Of a stretch of 47,157 bases of DNA, positions 1 through 11,513 are shown in pieces (position 1 is the stretch's first letter; every line of letters starts with the position of its first letter). Source of the DNA: Chara braunii (Eukaryota; Streptophyta; Charophyceae; Charales; Characeae). Under the pieces are notes generated by a model, which searched no databases, was not told the origin of the DNA, and saw nothing but the letters and a program-made list of their open reading frames with translations. The stretch spans positions 1,786,616 through 1,833,772 of the forward strand of contig BFEA01000065.1 of assembly GCA_003427395.1 (NCBI GenBank). Reading direction: 5' to 3'. The translations under genes and the position numbers were made by a program.

Positions 1-360
1 TACAACAGTGAAAACTCAAGATTGGAAGCATCTACCCAAGGGGAAACATCACGGAAGTATCACCAAGTGAATCGCAACATGTACAAGCACCTACATCAGA
101 GAAAACTCAAGATTGGAAGCATCTACCCAAGGGAAAACATCACGGAAGTATCACCAAGTGAATCGCAACATGTACAAGCACCTACCAGAGTGAAAATTCA
201 AGATTGAAAGCATCTACCCAAGGGGAAACATCACGGAAGTATCACCAAGTGAATCGCAGCATGTGCAAGCACCTACATCAGTGAAAATTCAAGATTGGAA
301 GCATCTACCCAAGGGGAAACATCACGGAAGTATCACCAAGTGAATCGCAACATGTACACC
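1..360. repeat. 91-bp tandem minisatellite, about 4 units
   Basis: Units share a start like GTGAAAACTCAAGATTGGAA and recur every 91 bp (starts near 11, 102, 193 and 284). The same unit occurs about eight times at 24,258-24,975, so the array belongs to the LTR. It is cut by the window start. Confidence 0.95.
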
Positions 361-399
361 CTCCCAGATCAGCAAAAATCGTAGTTTTGACAAGAAGGA

Positions 400-570
400 G
401 GAGGATAGAGGAGGGGGAGAGAAAGAAAGAAAAGAACAGGAAGAGGAAGAGGGAGAAGAAGAAGAAGAAGAAGAAGAAGAGGAGGAGGAGGAGGAGGAAG
501 AAGAAGAGACGAGAGAAGAAGGAGAAGAAGAATGAGAAGGGGGGGAAGAGGAGGAAGAAGGAGAGGGAGA
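400..570. repeat. Purine-rich GAA/GGA low-complexity tract
   Basis: The plus strand is almost entirely A and G, mostly GAA, GGA and GAG triplets. Open frames here (Arg/Lys/Glu or Ser/Phe/Leu runs) are compositional artefacts. The counterpart in the other LTR is at about 25,010-25,170. Confidence 0.9.
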
Positions 571-3284
571 CCTCCCTCCTTTTCACTCACCTCTTGCTGG
601 TCTCTAGGCAGTGGAGCCCCAATGTTTGGTTCTAGCCTCCTGAGTGTGACTTCTCTTCCTTCCCACGTTCTCTCCTCCTTCCCTCACTTCTCTTTCTTAG
701 CTATGGCCTGCTCCTAGCTCTAAGGCTGTGGAGTCCCCCCCTCTAAGAGGGCTAAGGGGACCCCTGTCTCAGCCTATCCTCCTACCTCACAGCCTGAGGG
801 CTATGGCGGATCACTCTGCTTGCTCTCTCCCAGCCTCTAGATCTCTTTCCTCAGTCCTACCACCATAGCCAGGCTACAGGCTAGCTTTGGCCCTCACTCC
901 CTTGCTTCTCTCCCACTTGGATTTCTCCTGGACTCATTTGGGCAGCATGGGCACCTCTCATGCTCAAATGAGAGTGGCGGCCTACACCTCCAGCTTATGT
1001 AGGCTGGAACAGGTGCACCGCCCAACCTCTAGGCTCCTCCAAGTGCCTCTAGGTGGCAGGAGGTACCCCAAGGGCCAAATTTTCGGTTTTGGCCTACCAG
1101 GAGGTACCTGGGCCTCATTTTGGCCAAGTACATGCATACCGAGAGGCCGGTACCTCCTCGGACTACCCCTTGGCCTAGCCCGGCCTCTTCTTACTTCAAA
1201 AAGTGCTGCCTTTTGGGGTACCCATCCCCAAAATGCAGCTTTTACTGAGAATTGAGGGCCTAGAGGCCCATTTTTCATATTTTTCTTAGTGTAGGCCTCT
1301 TTTGAGTAGGCCGTTGCATTTTTGAAGTGACGGCTCCAATCTCAGCCTTGGATCTGGCTGAGATCCATGGTCCTCATCATTCTGAGCCACTCCCAAGCTC
1401 CCCTTGCCCCAAATTTGAGCATTTACTTCAATTTTTAACTTTTTTTTCTGTACTTGGCTTAAATCTTGGGCCAAATTCGCAGTTTTGTCTTGTTCCTCCC
1501 CTCGTTTTCCCTCCAATTTGCTGCCAACTCATTCCGGAGCTAGCCGTTTTGTGTCAGCCCACAAAAAACGGCTAGATGTCCTCCTCCGCAAGATCAGATC
1601 TCAGATCTAAGGCCCAAAAATGAACTGGCCAACTCACATCAGCATTTTTCCTTACTTTTGTTGTTGTAATTCAGATATTGCAGAGATAAGGCCCCAAGGG
1701 CCTTATCTCTGCAATCCAGACTGCACTCCTAGGATCTAGGAGGGATGAGGTTATCATTGGGACCTGCCCATCCGTACTGCTGCAGTCCCAACTTGAAGGC
1801 ACTTTTTCCTCCACTCCTTCCTCCTCCTTTTTCTCATTCTCCCCCTTTTCTCTCCCCTCTTTCTCTCATTACTGTTGGGACAAGTGTCCAACAACTATTT
1901 CTTCTCTTTCTGGCTGTTGGACCTTTCCCAAGGTCTGATTTTGCAGCCGGCATATGGGCGTTACTCCCCAGACTGCAGGAATGGCACCCCCAAGGTCCAA
2001 GGGGGCTCCTTTTTGTTGTCGCCGCCTCCAGTTTCGATACCCCCTTGCTCTGATTTTCTCCGGCCAGCTTTTTCTCCACGTGGAGCCCTCGGTACTCCGT
2101 TTTTCTTGGTTTGGCTGGTCCGGAATAACCCGGACTGCTGGTCGGACCCCTCATTACTACTATCCCCTCCATCTTTTTCCTCTCGGCACTTCCTGCCGGC
2201 GCTTGCCGCAGCGACACTTATCATTTTCATCCGGACCCCTGGCCCGGAAGGTCCTGTCCTCCTGATGTTATGTTATTTTATTTTTATCGTTGTCGTTGCA
2301 TCTGATCCAGGGCCCTCCCCTTAGATTGCCCCAGGTGTTTTCTGTCTTTCCCGTCACATGCCCGTCTCCCTCACTCCGTTGACAATTTCTGTCAGCGCCC
2401 GACTTCCCCTCCTTTTCGTGCTGCTTCTAGTCCCTCCTCTTCGTCCGGCGTCACCCTGGGTGATGACCCGCTCGCGCGTGTCCCTCTCTCGGCCGGTTGC
2501 CAACTATCCTGCTGACGGTCCCGACCTTCGGCCCCCGTCCGCGGCTCCTGACGCTTTTATCCCATCNATACCTACCNTGCTAGCGGTTCCGCTGGCGCNG
2601 CCATCCTGCCTAGGCCCACGTGNTTCCCGACACTTTGGTCCGCCCGCGCTTCGTCTTTCCCTTGGTNTTACGTGGTTNCTGGTACTTCGCTCTACTGATA
2701 CCACGCCGCTGCTAGGTCCCGCGTGGTTCCTGGCACCTAGTCCTGCCGGCACCGCACTTCTTCTTAGTCCTGGTGGTCCCAGGCACTTTGTCCCGCTTAT
2801 ACCATATCTTCCTTCGGTGCTCCTGGTGTCCTTCCACCTTACGGCGATCTCCGCTCCCTGCTCCTATTGCGTTCCGCACGCTGTTCCACTCCGGGTGCTG
2901 GTTCCTGCCTGTCCTACGGTCTCCTTGGCCCCCCTGCCGTCACGTCACGCCAGCGCCTTGCGCCCTGTCCCTTCCGACTTTCTCCCTTCCCTCGTTGCGC
3001 ACCTCTTACGTTGTTACCAACTTCCCGGCGGCCCTCCTTTGTCCTTGGGGAAAGTGTCGCCCTTGCTATTCTCTCACAGTCCTTTGCTGCTTCCTACTTA
3101 GACAATTCATTTTTCTAGTTTGGCGGTCCTGACGACTCCGGGTAGCCTCTAGCCTCTTACTATCTGTGCCCATGCTTCCGATCTTTCCAGCATTCCTGCC
3201 CTCGGTTTTCTCTGTCGTGCACAAATTGGCCATATACAGTCTCTCGAGTGACGGAAAGTCATTCGGGACTCACTAATCTCGACA

Positions 3285-3300
3285 TATTCCCCCCACTCAT
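3285..3300 (-). other. Polypurine tract (PPT) next to the 3' LTR
   Basis: On the minus strand the sequence reads ATGAGTGGGGGGAATA directly before the LTR start TGTC. A G-rich purine run abutting the LTR is the normal plus-strand primer site of LTR retrotransposons. It fixes both the element's orientation and the LTR border. Confidence 0.8.
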
Positions 3301-4199
3301 TCACGATGTCCTCATCGCGCACCAATCCATGGTCAGTAGGAATTTTGGAGTGATAGACAGATAGGGAGGAGAGGCGGGGTGGGATGGGTAGTTAGCTTGC
3401 CAGGGTTCTTTTTGTCTTTCCCACTCTTTTCTCGGGTCCTTCTTTAAGTTTCCGCCCTTGGGGCGGGGGAGGGCATGGAGGGGTCAAGGTTTTGTTTNGG
3501 GTTTCCTTTGAATTGCGTAACGTCCCCAAGCTCAATAATGTCTTTGTAACGAGCGCGTGACACTCTCTGTGCATCAACGTCCGTCTCACAACTGTATGTC
3601 TTTCTCACTGGAACTCCCGAATACCCGAGAGTTTCCCACCAACCTCCGGTGTCGTCCCACAAAGGAGAGGACGACGAGCCCATCACCCTACCTAGGGGCC
3701 GTGGTAAGAGGAAGATTTTGGCGGCGAATGTCACAAGGATCATTTGCCATGGCTTTCTCCAGGTGCGAGCTAGCAACACATCAAGGGGTCTAAGCAGCTT
3801 GATGTCTCTTTTCCTTATCAAGTTGACTAGCATCGTCCCTTGGAGGGGTCTGACCACAGCCATGCCCTGCAGCTAGTCTTTCATTGTATGTTATTTCTCG
3901 CTCTCGACAATGTTTTGAAGGCTGGATTCGTAATCTCAAATTTGTCTTCCCATTTCATTGAGAAAACATTATCGAGCAAAAATCATCTTGGCTTTGTCTC
4001 ATTCATTACTCTTAGGACATCCACTCATTTTCAATTCAATTTTTTCTCTCCCCCAAAGCTCAGACATAGCCAGATCCACATGCATCCTTGCCGGTTCATT
4101 CCTCCCGGCCTTTGTCAGGTCCTGCCAATTCTGCATGCATATTATCCTCTGCCTTTTCTTACCCTTTACTTAATTGACTTTCCCTGTGGATTGCTTGGC

Positions 4200-4521
4200 T
4201 CACCCCTCAGCCACTTCTCATCTTTTCGAGCTTATACGAGCCAATTGCATAGCCAACTCTTAGTCTGCCAACTCCTTTCCTAGGTCTATGAAAAATCCAT
4301 CACACCAGCTCTTTCTTTCCTGGCTATCTTGCCAAACCATTTTCTTAAGTTTATACCATGTCACTTACTCAAGTGTTTTCTGCTCTGGCGTCTTGCCAGA
4401 CCCCCTTTTCTCAGGCCCATACAAAGTCAATTACAATTTTTTTTTGTTCCCGCCATCTTGACAGGTTTCTTTTTTCCAAGACCAATGCAAACTCAATTAC
4501 AAGTCTTATTTTCATGCGTAT
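4200..4521. repeat. Degenerate 64-bp tandem repeat
   Basis: A CTTGCC/TCTGCC anchor recurs at about 4,264, 4,328, 4,392 and 4,457 with a period of 64-65 bp. Each anchor is followed by a T-rich segment and a CCATRCAAA-like segment. The units are strongly diverged. Confidence 0.65.
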
Positions 4522-4540
4522 TCATTGGTAGAAGGCACAC

Positions 4541-4580
4541 CTTCCCCCCACTCAAAACGCGATGTCCCCATCTCGCGACT
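4541..4580 (-). other. Second PPT-like tract with flanking similarity
   Basis: TTCCCCCCACTC followed by a CGATGTCC.CATC.CGC segment resembles the true PPT at 3,287 and its flank. On the minus strand it is GAGTGGGGGGAA. It may be a duplicated PPT or a trace of an earlier 3' end. Function is unproven. Confidence 0.4.
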
Positions 4581-5689
4581 GGTTCTCACTCGGAGGTACG
4601 CAGACCTTTGACCCACCAAACGCAAGTCAAGGACACAAGCCCATCCGCTTCACAAAAGGAAGAGTTATCAGTTCTTCCCCAGCGGACGACGCCTCATCCT
4701 TTTACCCGGTCTGACCTTTCTTCTCTTACGTGGCGAGCACCAATACCAAGGTTCCTCCTCGCATCTGCTAGGCAGGTCCAATCCAAGCCTCTCAGGGTCT
4801 CGTCTAGCCGTAAGAGCGTTCCTCGCGAATCGTTCCTCCCGAGTGCTGATTTCCTGGATTCCGACCTCTTCCTTTCAAGAGAGTTGGGACTCTCGATCAG
4901 TCCGCGAGTGTATTTACGAAGACCTCGCAATTAGTCCCGAAACGGTTGTAATGTTTCGGCAGGGCAGTGTGAATGCCCCGATGTGGACAGTGCCGCCCAA
5001 CTTAGTGCGGGCATCCGTGGTCCGACCCAGACGACCATGCCACCCCTCTATGACATGGCGTGTGGTTGGAGAGTAGCAGAATAGACTAGGTGAGAATGAC
5101 TTTCCTGCCCATTTGGCTCTCCCGCCCTTTGACGTTTAGGCATTCAACTGGAGGCGCAGTTGGAATTCCCCGACTAGAGCTCATTGTCGGAGGTGGTTCC
5201 GGACATCTCGCACCAATCCAAGTGGTAGGTGCCTTAGTCCTTTAACCCTCACCCTCTCGAAGAGGAACGGGTCGCGCTGAGACTTTTTCCCTCAAAGGGA
5301 TAGAGGTCTTGGGGTCGCGGTGCATGTACCGGTATCCCCCTCTTGCTGAGGCCAAAGACTGGAAAAAAGAGAAATTTCATTTCAAGGCTCTTTCCAAATC
5401 CATTTCAGGTCGCCTAGGGTCCCCTGTTTATGCAATGCAATTTCCAATTCTCACTCCAATTCCAATGCTCAATCTCAGTTCAATGCTCAATGCAATATCT
5501 CTTCCAATATCTTTTCCAATGCCCCGCACTTTCCAATATCTTTTCAGAGGCTCGACTCTTCCAATGTCATGCATCTCAAGCAACCATGCAAGGGGACCCC
5601 AGTGCCAATTCCAAAGAATGACCCTTGTCAGGGGCCATTCCGAACAACCTGTTTTGGGACGTTCTTTCCAATTCCAAATCGAAAAGCCT

Positions 5690-5831
5690 GGTAAGGGTCA
5701 TTCTTATCTACTGCAATCGGACAGACTGATTAGGACCATCCTTATCCATTTCAATTTGACAGTCTGGTTAGGGTCATCCTTATCCATTTCAATTGGACAG
5801 CCTGGTTAGGGTCATCCTTGTCCATTTCAAT
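5690..5831. repeat. 38-bp tandem repeat, about 3.5 units
   Basis: The motif GGTTAGGGTCATCCTTATCC plus ATTTCAATT.GACAG recurs every 38 bp. Just upstream (5,430-5,545) is a looser CCAATTCCAATG-type simple repeat. Confidence 0.8.
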
Positions 5832-6876
5832 GTTAACGCCCGAGGGGGTGGGCCTCGAGGACACGGATCCGATCTCGTCTCGGGGGTTAGAGGGCGGCCA
5901 TCATCTTGGGGTTTTACGCATGGTTCTTCCTTTTCCTCGTGTCTTTTGTCATTCTTACCTCCGTCCATACATGCAACTTAGCGTCTAGTACTCAAGTTGA
6001 GGCTCGCAGCCCCAAGCAGCACTAGCCCGCCCGATCGTTCAGCCATTGCAAGGCATGTTGCATCATTTCAATGTTTCCCTGTCACTTTTCTGACTTCTCA
6101 TATGCTTCTCAATGCTTTGGGATTGCCTGGGGTAGGTTGGATTAGGTTCCTAAGGGAGAGGGTGTCTTTCTACCCATAGGTCCCCTCACCTCTCACAAGG
6201 ACTCATGCCACGGCTCATTCAATCATGGATGCACAACTCAAAAAGAAAGACTTTTGCCCTGAATGTTCCTTCCAACGTTCAAAAGTTCACATGCCCCTGC
6301 CCACCCCCTTGAGACAACGTCAATCAACCCCCAATCCCTTTCTTCCTATCGAAAAAAAAAAAACCTCATACTTTCCAAACGGAGCAAATACTTATACAAA
6401 GTAACCTTGATCACCCACCCTCTACTAACTTTCTTAATCCCAAAAAGTAGTTTCTTTACAGTCTTTAGACGGAAAAATAAAGAGACAGAGTTCGAATGCA
6501 AAGACAAACATTACAGATTCGTCTTCGTCTAGATCCCCGCTGTTTCCGGTTTTTCTTTCCCTTAATCTACCCAGCCATCCCGAATTTTATTCTAAGTGCA
6601 AAACCCTCATGCCTTTTCCTTGAAGGTGCAACCGTTTGTACGAAGTAGCGCTAACAACCCAGTCCTTAGTCACTTCGGGCCTAGAAAATTCCAAAGAGTT
6701 TCAATGCGAAATCCAAAATGGCAGCTCTGACTGCCCCGGAACCAAACCCTTCCACAAAGATAGAGACTGCTGTGCCTCTATCATCCAGGTGGCCTGCGTT
6801 GAACCTCGCTCCTTGCACGATTCTCTCCTTCCTGCTCCATTTGCCTCTTTATGGCTTGGAATTGGAGGAGCGTCTG

Positions 6877-7624
6877 TTATGTGAAGAACGTTGTTGGGGA
6901 TAGATCCTCTCCCCTGCCCAGCTTTTCCCTTGCCTTCATAATCCATTGGTATCGCAAGATGGTGCCCCATTGATCAAACCAATTGCTGAACTCATTTCCG
7001 AACTCTTTTATCCATTTATCCTTCTTCTCACCCGGTTGCTCCCCTCTCCCCCGTTCTTCCCTAGTAGGCGTTGTCACTTCATCATCCTCCTCATCGCTGG
7101 TGAGGTCGATGAACTCAACTGGCTCATTCTCTCCCAACCATTGCCCCTCCTCTACATTCCCCTCTTCCAGCCTTCGCCTTTTTTCCGGGTTCCCCTCTTC
7201 CTTGCTACTAAGGTCACTGTCTGATGGCAATTCTATTGGCTCCCCTTCCTTTAGCGGCGATGGCCCCCTGGTTCCTTGCTTCCTACCCCCCCTGTTCACA
7301 ACTAGATTGTGATCGAACCCCACGTACAACTTCCTTTTCCTGGAGCTTGACTCTCCGGCTTGTCTTGAGGATTGTCCCTCTTCCGGCCTGTTAATTGCAT
7401 TGCTGTCGTTCTCATTTTCAAACTCCATTTTGTTGTTTTCCTGCTGCTGACTTCTTTTTTGCCTGACCCTGTTCATGGATAACAGTCTCATGCCCCTCAT
7501 GCACACACACTCCGTCCCATTCCCATTCGCAGCTTTGGGAGTTCCCCCGTAACTCTTGCTTGCCCCCACATAGTTGGTAGCCCCATTATCCCTTAGAACC
7601 CGCGACATGTTGTCCCAACACATA
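6877..7624 (-). CDS. Acidic accessory ORF downstream of integrase
   Basis: This minus-strand ORF of about 250 codons follows pol by roughly 275 bp. The frame opens at 7,647 but without an ATG there; the first ATG is near 7,624. I recognise no enzyme domain. Visible features, numbered from 7,647, are basic clusters RKRK (about 103-106) and KRRR (about 156-159) that could be nuclear signals. Two hydrophobic-plus-acidic stretches are also present, IELPSDSD (138-145) and FIDLTSDEEDDE (179-190); the second closely fits the consensus of SUMO-interacting motifs. The C-terminal 50 residues are Trp-rich and may fold. Position after integrase is where some Ty3/gypsy elements carry extra ORFs. The second element copy is truncated before this point, so conservation cannot be tested here. 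Confidence 0.55.
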
Positions 7625-7760
7625 GGTGCCCCATGTAGGCAGTCCACAGCATCACCCCCCTCCTACCCAAAAAACTATGGTACATTGTCCCAACCCATAA
7701 GTACCTCGCGTAGACAGTCCCCAACGTTACGCCACAAAAACTATAATACACTGTCCCGTG
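7605..7760. repeat. Imperfect 66-74-bp repeat upstream of the accessory ORF
   Basis: On the minus strand GGGACARTGTAYYATAGTTTT recurs, with a third partial unit beginning GGGACAACATG inside the start of the accessory ORF. The repeats occupy much of the gap between integrase and that ORF. Confidence 0.55.
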
Positions 7761-7898
7761 CTCCCAGGCCCAGTCACAGTCAGCCCAGGCAGTCTTCCCA
7801 TGTTACACAAATGTCAAGACACACAAACGAACGATCCCCGTGGTCATGATCACTCCCACAGGGAGGCGGTCCAGAACTTATAGCCAGCTGCCTGCCTT

Positions 7899-10064
7899 TC
7901 AGGCTGTCAGTTCCCCAGGTTCCCTGTCCTGGGCTTTTTGTAGCCACTGTTCCACCGGGTCCCTGCAAAAAAATCTGACCAATCTCTGTCCCGGAAATGA
8001 CCCTCTTATGCTAGTACCATCAAGATCCTCAAGTTCAAACGTGTTCAGTCCCACCCGCTCAGCGATCATGTAGGGCCCTTTGAATCTTTTTCTCAGCTGC
8101 CCGGACCATGTGCTTTCAAGAGCCGAGTTCCTAATTAGCACCTTTTCCCCCACTGGGAGTGGCTCCTTCCGAATGTTCTTAACCTGGTCCCATCTTGCTT
8201 TATCCCTCATTCGGCTGTCCGTCACCCGATTAACTACTTCCTCGAGTGCCTCCTCATTCCTGGCGACCTGCTGACAACGTGCGGTGATTAACTCTTCCGT
8301 GCTCAAGTGTGGATCGTCATCTAGCCTGTTCCAGGTAGGGACCAAAGCTTCTATCGAAAAATCGATCTCCCTTCCGTACCAGAGTTCTGCTGGAATACAT
8401 CCCGTTGTTCTTTTTGGAGTCATGTTCTCGGCGAAGACTGCCTGCTTGAGAAACCGTGGCCAATTTCCCAAATTATCTGCTGCCAACTTTGCGATTGTAT
8501 TCTTCAAAGTCCGGTGACCCCTTTCTACTGGTGCATTTGCCTCAGGATGGTAGGACTTAGTAATCTTGATCGGTACACACAGTGTCTTAAGCTTGTTCAA
8601 CACTTCCTGGTTAACGAATTTTGTCCCATTGTCTGCTATAAACCTGCGCACGAAGGGGTGCCTTAGGTAGAAATCTTCCACCCAGTTGGCCACCGTTTTC
8701 CCCGTCTTCTTCTTGAGGGCTATGACTTCCACATAGCCATTGAGATTATTCCTTGCATCCAAGATGTATCTAAACCCATCCGTTGATACGGGCATAACGG
8801 CAAGGTCGAGGTGAACAAGGTGTCTACGTCCCAGTACCCAGGTGCGTCTAAGGGGCTCGTAAACTCGTACGGCGCTCCTTTCTTGACATATCAGACACGT
8901 TTGACAATACGTTGTGACCATGCCTGCCATCTGTGGCCAAAAGTACAGGGGCACGATCTTTGCAAGTGTCCCCTTGGATGACCGGTGAGCTCCAGCTAAC
9001 CCGTCATGCATTGCCTGGATTACGTCCAGCTGCCTAGACCTCCCACAAACGACACGCCTAGGTGTCATCCCTTCCTCTTTCTTGAACAGGTGACCATTTC
9101 TTAGGACATACTTTTCGACTTCCTCCCTTGCCTTGGGACTGACTTCCGTGGGTTGTTTGTTCCCTACAAGTAACAGACCGATTTCTTTAAAGATGCCCTC
9201 GTACATCTGTATGAGGAAGAAGTTATGTTCCTTTTGATCCGTACCCTGTTCCTCCCGAGTGAGGTTGACTAGATACTGACACTCCTTCTGCGCCCAAGCT
9301 TCGGCTAACGTCATCACGACGTCTCGTCCCCCCTCCACGGTCATTGCCATCAGTTCCTCTCTGACCCCTACTTCTGCTCCCCACGAGTCTTTTTCCTCTT
9401 TACGCCTAACCGTGGTGAGTGGTCCTTCCCTGAGTTCTGCAACTACTGCAGATGCGCCCTTTTCCAAGGTCTGAATCAACAACTGTCCTGTTGTAATTGC
9501 CGGATCTGCCATCTCATTATCCATGACAACGGTCCCTCCTTTGTACTCCAGGAAGGCGTCAATTGGTTCTGCGTCCTCTACTCCTTCTGGCGTGATACAA
9601 ACCTTGCTCAGCCCATCTGCCCTATTTCGAAGCCTTGCAATTCGCTCGACCTTATAGTCGAATTGCCATATGAAGCCTATCCATCTGCCAATAGTCGGGT
9701 CTATGGGCTTGCAGTTCTTTAGGACTCCGACAACATTGGTGGGATCGATCCTTAGGATAAATCGCCTCCCGAACAGGTATGCCTGGAAGGTCTTAAGACA
9801 ATCCAGGATTGCTAAGACCTCCTTCTTGAACTGCGAATATCGTCGTTCTGCTGAATTCAGGGTCCTACTTTCAAATCTGATTGGTCTTTCTTTGCCCCCC
9901 TCGCTTTTCTGTATCAATACTCCTCCCACTGCCAATGGTCCCCCGTCTGTTTCTAAGATGAAGGGTTGTCCTACCTCGTCATTGAAACAAGGTGCTGCTA
10001 ACGTGACCTAATTGGATGACAAAATGTCTTTCAGGGTCTGGGCTGCCTCTTCCCTATCCTCGGT
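7899..10064 (-). pseudogene. pol: Ty3/gypsy pol: RNase H and integrase part
   Basis: From 9,935 the frame is open for 678 codons. The first part is RNase H-like (TDGGPLAVGGVLIQ region and Glu/Asp-containing blocks such as RIDPTN). Integrase follows, with an HHCC-type zinc motif (H310, H317, C344, C347) and a catalytic D377, D435, E471 triad with exactly 35 residues between the last two, the canonical D,D(35)E. Near the C-terminus a GPY/F module is visible (G620-P621-Y622). I see no chromodomain. Upstream, between 9,936 and 10,064, the frame is interrupted by TAG codons at about 10,008 and 10,065; the first aligns with CAA in the second copy. Integrase itself looks intact, so the polyprotein is broken rather than eroded. 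Confidence 0.9.
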
Positions 10065-11513
10065 CTAATCCATAGTGCCACCTTCCCTAATCATCGCGCG
10101 GATGGGTTCTGCTATCCTTGCGAAACCTTTGATGAAGATCCTCCAGAACCCAACCACCCCTAGGAAGGCTCGTACTTCCGTCGTGGTCCGAAGGGGTGTT
10201 GGCCACTGAGAGATCTTATCAGTCTTTGCTGGATCGGGTTTCCTCCCATAGGCTCCACAGCGAAATCCCAGTATGGTTACTTCCGGGACGTCCAGGATGC
10301 TCTTGGGTCCGCTTGCAGTAATGTTGTAGACTAGGAATCGCTGGAGTAAATCCTTAATATCCTGCAAGTGGTCCCAAACGAACTTCCGCACTCCCGGTTG
10401 CACTTCCGTCTCATCTTTGTATCTTGCTCCTTTCACGGGATTATCATCTATGTAAGGTTCACACTTTTTCGGAAACATATCCCCTGCGACGGCGAGCATC
10501 CTCCTCTGAGCTTCTGCTACCGCATTTGTGAAGCCCATAGGGGTCACTTGCATCTGCAGCTGTCCTACTGGGGTGTGCATTGCGGCATACGGTCTATCCC
10601 TCGCGTCGAGCGGCAACTGATCATATCCTGAGTACAAGTCTACCAGGGAGTAACTACTGCGCTCCGCATGAGATTCTGCCAACAAGTCGGTCTGTGAAAG
10701 CGAGCCTGTGTCCCTGATTGTTACCGCATTGAGCTTCTGCAGGTCCTGGATCCACCTGAGCGTCTTATTGGGCTTCCTGAACACGAACCATTTGTTCGCG
10801 TAGGGAGATGCGGTGGGTTCAGCCACGAAAGAATCTATTTTGGTTCTAAGTAGGTCGGTGACCTCCGCTGCTATCCCAAACTCGTAGGCGGACCCTTTAT
10901 CATTCCAACACTCGTGCTGTACGGTGTGGATCCTGACAGGGGGAACTAGCTTTGCGTCCAATCGCCCTTTCTAATGATCGTTGAAAGCGAAAGCTAAATG
11001 AAACTCCTGGCATGCCTTTCTTATCAATTGAGTTTCTTTCGTTGTTAGAAATCCTTCCACTCCTTTTTTCATGGTGTCTGCTAGCTCATCTGGTATGCGA
11101 TGCCCTTCCGTTGCTCGCCTCTCCCTTATTACCCGTAAGATTTCCTCCTCCTTCTCCATTGCCTCTTCCTTTGACGTTTCTACTAGGATCGAGACCGGCT
11201 TGGCCTTCTTGCCTACGAGTTTATACTTTCGCACACTACCTTCGGGGATCGTTCTCCTAAAAAATGAACGGTCGGGATTGGTCTTGCTACCTCCAAGACG
11301 CGGGGCTGGATGCTGACTAGCTTCCCATTCAGACAGTAGCCCTTTCGAACCCCATCCTCAAATCTGGCAAACGCTGCGAGGTCCACCCCCACTTTGTGGT
11401 ACCCGATGGCCTTAACGAGTTGTAATAAATCTGGGATTTCAAGCACTACCTCTGACATTTCGTTCCGGGCTTCCTTTGGTTTGGGCAGGCTGGCCATAAC
11501 TTCCGACTTCCGA
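10065..11513 (-). pseudogene. pol: Ty3/gypsy pol: linker and reverse transcriptase part
   Basis: The segment 11,497-10,971 continues the protease-RT linker in a frame shifted from gag-protease. A TAG at about 10,971 (CAG in the second copy) separates it from the RT frame 10,961-10,065 (298 codons). RT catalytic aspartates are visible as SLVDLYSGYDQ (D108) and YIDD (D172, D173), followed by NPVKG. Downstream blocks EVTILGFRC and TEVRAFLGVVGFWRIFI are typical of the thumb/connection of Ty3/gypsy RTs. The YIDD-x-PVKG block and the FVWDH..I...LQR block resemble a group I know from basidiomycete Ty3/gypsy elements more than common plant chromoviruses. That similarity is from memory. Confidence 0.88.

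Larger units (their letters stand above)
1..3284 (-). mobile_element. 3' LTR (partial) of a giant Ty3/gypsy element
   Basis: From about position 361 this stretch repeats 24,977-27,880 in the same orientation, with scattered substitutions and about 20 bp of net indels. The right border at 3,284 ends in GACA, as does the other copy at 27,880, so read on the minus strand both LTRs begin TGTC. A purine-rich tract lies immediately outside 3,284, as expected for the 3' LTR of a minus-strand element. The left part of the LTR is outside the window. Open frames inside it, including a 247-residue one at 2,358-3,101, recur only because the LTR is duplicated and resemble no protein. Confidence 0.85.
3301..6876 (-). 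other. 3' non-coding region of the element
   Basis: About 3.6 kb lie between the last ORF and the PPT with no convincing gene. The longest plus-strand frame (4,329-4,934) and a minus-strand frame (3,444-3,863) have no recognisable motif. The region holds degenerate tandem repeats and a second PPT-like tract, listed separately. One ambiguous base lies at 3,498. Confidence 0.6.

Noticed and set aside
2358-3101. 247-codon plus-strand ORF present twice (also 26,954-27,697)
   Set aside because: It repeats because it lies in both LTRs, contains N codons, and has no recognisable motif. It opposes the element's coding strand.
4329-4934. 201-codon plus-strand ORF
   Set aside because: It overlaps the degenerate 64-bp repeat, has no motif and opposes the element's strand.
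7899-8150. Chromodomain at the integrase C-terminus
   Set aside because: After the GPY/F module the frame ends within about 55 residues without the aromatic-cage pattern of a chromodomain.
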